Below, in pieces: positions 21,252 through 25,076 of a stretch of DNA of 25,076 bases. Within the stretch, counting starts at the first letter, position 1, and each line of letters begins with the position of its first letter. Source of the DNA: Bacillota bacterium (GTDB lineage: Bacteria > Bacillota > Clostridia > Lachnospirales > Lachnospiraceae). A program made the position numbers and the translations under genes. The stretch is taken from NCBI GenBank assembly GCA_023398615.1, contig JAEWSD010000070.1, forward strand, positions 1 through 25,076. Direction: 5' to 3'. The notes under the pieces are model-generated. The model did no database searches. It had not been told where the DNA came from and saw nothing but the letters and a program-made list of their open reading frames with translations.

Positions 21252-22370
21252 ATGAGTTACGTCAGGAAAAGATTGATATATATAGGTCTTCTGATATCTT
21301 TGGCATTGGTTTCTGTCACTGGCTGTAAAAGCCAATCGGATGGAAACGGCAGCAGAACCCTGAATGAGTCAAAAGCCGGCGCAGCGGATAAGCAGGCAGG
21401 GAATTCGCAGGGCAAGGGAAAAGAGGTATCGGCACCTATTGATGAGGATACCTTTAAGCAGATTGTCCTGTCGGTGGGCAGTGAAGATGTCTATTACAGC
21501 GAGGCAATGATCTATTTTAAATATATCGAATCGAAATATGAAGCTTATTTCGGAAGTAAGATATGGGACTATGAATTTGATAAACAAACCTTTGGGGATA
21601 TGGCCAAACAGGAAATCCTGGATATGATTGTCCAGACTAAGATTGTCAGTTCCCAGGCGGATAAATATAATATCGTATTAACGGAAGAGGAAGAGCTGCA
21701 GATACAGCAGAATGCTTCTAACTTCCTAAGCGGGCTGACAGAACAGGACAAGGCGATGTACGGCCTTACGGAAGCGGTTGCGCAGACCTTTTACCGTGAC
21801 AATAAACTGTACGAGAATGTCTATAATGCGGCCACGATGAATGTGGATACCGACGTTTCCGATGAGGAAGCGGAACAGATTAAGATACAGCAGATACTGG
21901 TGTCAACAACCGAAACAAACGGGGACGGAAAAGTTGTGCCAATGAATGATAAAATGAAAGAGAAAGAATATGATAAAGCGAAAAAGCTGCTAAAGGAAGC
22001 CAGGAAGGCAGAGGATTTCTACAGCTTTGCCGAAGCCAACACCGATAGCGGACAGGTTGAGTATACCTTTGGCAGAGGCGAGATGCCGGAAGCTTTCGAA
22101 AAGGTGGCATTTTCCCTGAAGACCGGAGAAACCAGCAAGATTGTGGAAACCGAAGAAGGCTATCATATTCTATACTGTGTCAGTGATTATGACGAGGACA
22201 CAACCCTGGAGAAGAAAGAATCAGTCATTGCGGAACGGCAGGATAAATTTTTCCAGGAGCTTTACAAGAAATGGGCGGCAGCCTGCAAGGTGGTTGTCAA
22301 GGAAAAGGTTTGGAATGCCATGACCTTTTCGAAGGAAGCGGTAACAAACGAGACCAAGGCAAAGAAATGA
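21252..22370 (+). CDS. Parvulin-type peptidyl-prolyl isomerase lipoprotein (PrsA/SurA-like)
   Basis: A 372-residue exported foldase. Residues 1-24 form a lipoprotein signal peptide ending VTGC (Cys25), followed by a low-complexity polar linker to about residue 70. Residues about 75-200 are a SurA-N-like helical chaperone region (ETFGDMAKQEILDM-like helix, TEEEELQIQQNASNFLS). A parvulin domain spans about 210-315, with IKIQQILVSTT, the TDSG and GRGEMPEAFEKVAFSLKTGE blocks, and VETEEGYHILYC. It would assist folding of secreted proteins on the outer face of the membrane. TAGGAG lies seven bases before the ATG. Position after mfd is common in Clostridia. Confidence 0.9.
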   Translation: MSYVRKRLIYIGLLISLALVSVTGCKSQSDGNGSRTLNESKAGAADKQAGNSQGKGKEVSAPIDEDTFKQIVLSVGSEDVYYSEAMIYFKYIESKYEAYFGSKIWDYEFDKQTFGDMAKQEILDMIVQTKIVSSQADKYNIVLTEEEELQIQQNASNFLSGLTEQDKAMYGLTEAVAQTFYRDNKLYENVYNAATMNVDTDVSDEEAEQIKIQQILVSTTETNGDGKVVPMNDKMKEKEYDKAKKLLKEARKAEDFYSFAEANTDSGQVEYTFGRGEMPEAFEKVAFSLKTGETSKIVETEEGYHILYCVSDYDEDTTLEKKESVIAERQDKFFQELYKKWAAACKVVVKEKVWNAMTFSKEAVTNETKAKK

Positions 22371-22380
22371 TCCGGATGTT

Positions 22381-22935
22381 TTATCCGGCTGTTCCGTACT
22401 TTGCCTTTGCCTGAATATACCGGGCAATCAGTATTACCATAATTGCAAGTGCTGTTCCGAATACCGCTCCGCACAGAACATCGGAAGGGTAGTGACAGAA
22501 CAGATATATCCTGGAGAAACCGATCAGGCAGGCAAGAATGAGAGCGGGAATACCGGCATGTTTAAAGGAATATACAATAACGGATGCAGCGGCAAAGGAA
22601 GACATGGTATGTCCGGACGGGAAGGAATAGGAACCGGGCTTTTTGATCAGCAGTTCAACATCGGGGAAACGTGTAAACGGTCTTTCTCTTCCAATGAAAG
22701 GCTTTATGATACCGTCGCAAAGCAGCAGTTCCAGCAGCAGCGAACAGGTAAGCAATATGCCGCAGAGCCTGGTTTTCCTGTTAAGCAGCATAAGGAAAGT
22801 GATTGCAATCCATATGATGCCTGAGTTGCCGAGAGAAGTAACAAAGATCATAAAACGGTCCAGTACCGGAGTATGGAAATGTTCCAATATGTAAAACAGG
22901 ATGGAATCATCAAGCTGTTGTATGGCTTCAAACAT
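22381..22935 (-). CDS. PAP2-family membrane phosphatase
   Basis: A 184-residue integral membrane phosphatase. The three signature motifs of the PAP2/acid phosphatase superfamily are present: KPFIGRERP (78-86), PSGH (106-109) and SRIYLFCHYPSD (141-152), with catalytic His109 and His148. About five hydrophobic helices surround them. Relatives hydrolyse undecaprenyl pyrophosphate (BcrC) or phosphatidylglycerol phosphate, and the substrate here is undetermined. GAAAGGTAA precedes the ATG. It converges with the PrsA-like gene, the stop codons being 10 bp apart with a short hairpin (CCGGAT/ATCCGG, 22372-22388) between, which lacks a T run. Confidence 0.92.
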   Translation of the reverse strand: MFEAIQQLDDSILFYILEHFHTPVLDRFMIFVTSLGNSGIIWIAITFLMLLNRKTRLCGILLTCSLLLELLLCDGIIKPFIGRERPFTRFPDVELLIKKPGSYSFPSGHTMSSFAAASVIVYSFKHAGIPALILACLIGFSRIYLFCHYPSDVLCGAVFGTALAIMVILIARYIQAKAKYGTAG

Positions 22936-23024
22936 ATAGAATTACCTTTCGTGTCATATCTATTAATATTTACGGGCGGCATACGGAATATAGAACCGGG
23001 TAAATGAATTATAACATAAAAGAA

Positions 23025-23444
23025 TCAGTTCCTGCGGTATCTCATCATATTGGTTCCATCCGGCACTTTATCAAATCCAAGCTTTTCATAGAAGGGGACA
23101 TTGCTGTCGATGCAGTTTAATTCAATACGTTCCACATTCTTAAAGGTTTTATTGTTAACGATATTACTTACAATCAGTCTGCCGAACCCCAGGCCTCTGT
23201 AGTTTTCCGCTACGATTACATCATAGATAAACCCACGGTAGATAAAGTCGGTCAGTACTCTTGCAAATGCAATTAAATCACCGTTTCCGGAATTGATGAT
23301 GGCGATTATCCAGCTGTTTTTAAGCATTTTCCCGACATCTTCGGGCTTTCTGTTCTTACTCCAGGCTTCATTTTCATAAAGTTTCAATAAATCCCGGATA
23401 TTTCCTTCATCCAGTTCATAGATAAATCTGTAATTGCTTAGCAT
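23025..23444 (-). CDS. GNAT-family N-acetyltransferase
   Basis: A 139-residue acetyl-CoA-dependent acyltransferase. The acetyl-CoA pyrophosphate loop is VAENYRGLGFGRLIV (78-92, with R83-G-L-G-F-G88), preceded by the strand FIYDVIV. The C-terminal IDSNVPFYEKLGFDKVPDGTNMMRY is the usual NxxxxxFYEKLGF ending. The acceptor substrate is unknown. The start at 23444 is set by an AAGGAGGG site six bases upstream; the longer open frame (to 23507) lacks a comparable site. It lies 65 bp downstream of the DUF1846 gene on the same strand, perhaps co-transcribed. Confidence 0.9.
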   Translation of the reverse strand: MLSNYRFIYELDEGNIRDLLKLYENEAWSKNRKPEDVGKMLKNSWIIAIINSGNGDLIAFARVLTDFIYRGFIYDVIVAENYRGLGFGRLIVSNIVNNKTFKNVERIELNCIDSNVPFYEKLGFDKVPDGTNMMRYRRN

Positions 23445-23509
23445 ATGAATCCCTCCTTTTTTACACTGTATAGGATTACCATAGAAGTATCCCTTCCGTT
23501 CCCACAACG

Positions 23510-25015
23510 TTATACATAATATAAATTGTCGGAAGGATAGACAGGGTCACAGGTTACATCGATGCCAAGGTCACGTAAAAGCTGTTCACTGGATTTATTC
23601 AGCATTACCGTGGCATGGGCCTGAATCCCTTTCAATTCCGGCAGCTTGTCGTAAGCCAGCTGTGCCGTTGGGTTGGTTACCGCACAGATGCTTAAGGCAA
23701 TGAGTATCTCGTTGGCGTTCAGGGAAACTATCTTGTTACCGAGTTTCTTTGCCTTTAAATCCTGTATGGTGTTAAGTATCAGCGGAGACAGCAGATAAAT
23801 TTCATCGGCAATGCCGGACAGATGCTTAATTGCGTTTAGCATGGCGGCGGAACAGCAGTCCATCAGTTCCGATCCTTTGCCGGTTATTATTGTTCCGTCC
23901 TGTAATTCCAACGCGATCGCCGGACAAACCTCCTTATAGGGCTGTGCCTTCTTTAACCCGGCTGCATATTCTCTTGACCGGGACACCGGCTTCCTGTCTT
24001 CCTGTTTCAGTCCCACCTCTTCCATGATCATCCTCATTCGGGTCAGACCCTCTTCATCAATCAGACCTTTTTTAAAGTCGCAGGCGGTCGTAAAGTATCT
24101 GCGGATGATCTCCTGCCTGGAAGCTTCGGCTACCGCGGCATCATCTGTAATGCCGAAGCCGACGCGGTTTACGCCCATATCGGTTGGTGACTGGTATATG
24201 GATTCCTTTCCGGTTATCTTTTCGATGATTCTTTTTATAACGGGAAACATTTCAAGATCCCTGTTATAGTTCACTGCAATCCGGTTATATTTCTCAAAAT
24301 GGAAGGAATCTATCATATTCACATCCTTTAAATCGACGGTAGCGGCTTCATATGCGATATTCAGAGGATGCTTTAACGGTATGTTCCATACCGGGAAGGT
24401 TTCGAATTTGGAATATCCGGCGGCCTTACCCTGTTTATATTCATGATAAAGCTGATTTAAACAGGTGGCGAGTTTGCCGCTCCCCGGGCCGGGCGCCGTC
24501 ACCACAACGATAGGTCTTACGGTCGGTATATAGGGGTTCCTGCCGTATCCCTTTTCGCTTACGATGGCTTCTACGTCGGCAGGGTAACCTTCGATTGCAA
24601 CATGTGTATATACCTTTATATTTCTTCGCTCCAATTTATTTATGAAAACAGTAGTAGCGGGCTGACCGCTGAACCGTGTAATTACAACACTGTTGACCTC
24701 CAGTCCGTACATACGCAGGTCATCGATCAGACGGAGAACATCCATATCATAGGTTATTCCGAAATCTCCGCGTACCTTATTGCGCTCAATATCTCCCGCA
24801 TACACGCATATTATGATTTCGGCGTTGTCCTTTAACTTTTGCAGGAGCTTAATCTTAGCATCCTCATCGAAACCCGGCAGGACTCTTTTCGCATGCTTGT
24901 CTCCTATCAGCTTGCCGCCGAATTCCAGATACAGTTTGTCATAATGATTAACACGCTCCAAAATAAATTCGGATTGTTCCTCTATATATTTGCGCGGATC
25001 AAACCCAGTTTTCAT
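23510..25015 (-). CDS. DUF1846 (UPF0371) family protein
   Basis: A 501-residue cytoplasmic protein of the DUF1846 family found in Firmicutes. Characteristic blocks are KTGFDPRKYIEEQSEFILERV (2-22), IICVYAGDIERNKVRGDFGITYDMDVLRLID, and VVVTAPGPGSGKLATCLNQLYHE, whose GPGSGK resembles a phosphate-binding loop. MGVNRVGFGITDDAAVAEASRQEIIRRYF is also typical. The family has structural data but no settled function, and phosphate or nucleotide binding is only suggested by the loop. AAAGGAGA lies about eight bases before the ATG at 25015, just inside the window edge. Confidence 0.9.
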   Translation of the reverse strand: MKTGFDPRKYIEEQSEFILERVNHYDKLYLEFGGKLIGDKHAKRVLPGFDEDAKIKLLQKLKDNAEIIICVYAGDIERNKVRGDFGITYDMDVLRLIDDLRMYGLEVNSVVITRFSGQPATTVFINKLERRNIKVYTHVAIEGYPADVEAIVSEKGYGRNPYIPTVRPIVVVTAPGPGSGKLATCLNQLYHEYKQGKAAGYSKFETFPVWNIPLKHPLNIAYEAATVDLKDVNMIDSFHFEKYNRIAVNYNRDLEMFPVIKRIIEKITGKESIYQSPTDMGVNRVGFGITDDAAVAEASRQEIIRRYFTTACDFKKGLIDEEGLTRMRMIMEEVGLKQEDRKPVSRSREYAAGLKKAQPYKEVCPAIALELQDGTIITGKGSELMDCCSAAMLNAIKHLSGIADEIYLLSPLILNTIQDLKAKKLGNKIVSLNANEILIALSICAVTNPTAQLAYDKLPELKGIQAHATVMLNKSSEQLLRDLGIDVTCDPVYPSDNLYYV

Positions 25016-25076
25016 ATAACAGTTCTCCTTTGAATTGTTTTTATTCTTCCGTTTATGACAGAAATCCGTATCGTTT

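Noticed and set aside
22372..22388. Terminator between the convergent PrsA-like and PAP2 genes
   Set aside because: Only a 6-bp stem with no T run on either strand and it overlaps the PAP2 stop codon; mentioned under the gene but not called.
23445..23507. Upstream extension of the GNAT protein
   Set aside because: The extension encodes the ribosome-site region itself (AAGGAGGG) and the conserved fold begins at ATG 23444.
1..25076. CRISPR array, prophage, transposase gene, tRNA or rRNA
   Set aside because: No regularly spaced repeats, phage or transposase-like proteins, or cloverleaf/rRNA sequences were recognised on either strand.

Overview
The window reads as chromosomal DNA of an anaerobic Firmicute, most likely Clostridia of the Lachnospiraceae (Clostridium cluster XIVa) type. 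The reasons are strong AGGAGG-type ribosome sites, sigma-A-like promoters, gene families typical of that group (EFR1-type flavodoxin/ferredoxin protein, TraX-family membrane protein, DUF1846 protein, binding-protein lipoproteins with an acidic Ser/Thr-rich linker) and a pth ... mfd - parvulin lipoprotein gene order. The taxonomic call is an inference; no rRNA or tRNA gene is present.

Left part (1-2370): a TraX-family acyltransferase-like membrane protein with a near-perfect promoter at the window edge, a small ArsR-type regulator with its own promoter, and an EFR1 flavodoxin/2x[4Fe-4S] protein ended by a clear terminator. The arsR-EFR1 gap holds two overlapping inverted repeats.

Centre (2371-14690): one long same-strand carbohydrate operon of 11 genes. 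It has a strong promoter, a perfect 36-bp palindrome at the predicted transcription start, a cre-like site, and a terminator after the last gene. Order: YqhD/BdhA-type Fe alcohol dehydrogenase, GH29 alpha-L-fucosidase-like enzyme, two ABC sugar permeases, sugar-binding lipoprotein, GH88/GH105-like unsaturated glycuronyl hydrolase, FucO-like Fe alcohol dehydrogenase, cupin-like protein, FGGY sugar kinase, GntR/HutC regulator, deoxyribose-phosphate aldolase (DeoC). Import, intracellular glycoside cleavage, phosphorylation, aldol cleavage and aldehyde reduction are all represented. There is no recognisable isomerase, transporter ATPase or conventional fuculose/rhamnulose aldolase. The natural substrate is not evident, and this is the best candidate for an undescribed pathway.

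Right-centre (14690-22370): a housekeeping block, DUF4003-like protein, pth, an MBL-fold hydrolase, mfd and a PrsA/SurA-like parvulin lipoprotein. It is preceded by a promoter with a roughly 170-nt structured leader. A 200-bp imperfect palindrome lies between the MBL gene and mfd.

Right end (22381-25015): three minus-strand genes, a PAP2-family lipid phosphatase, a GNAT acetyltransferase and a DUF1846 protein. No CRISPR array, insertion sequence with transposase, prophage, tRNA or rRNA was seen.
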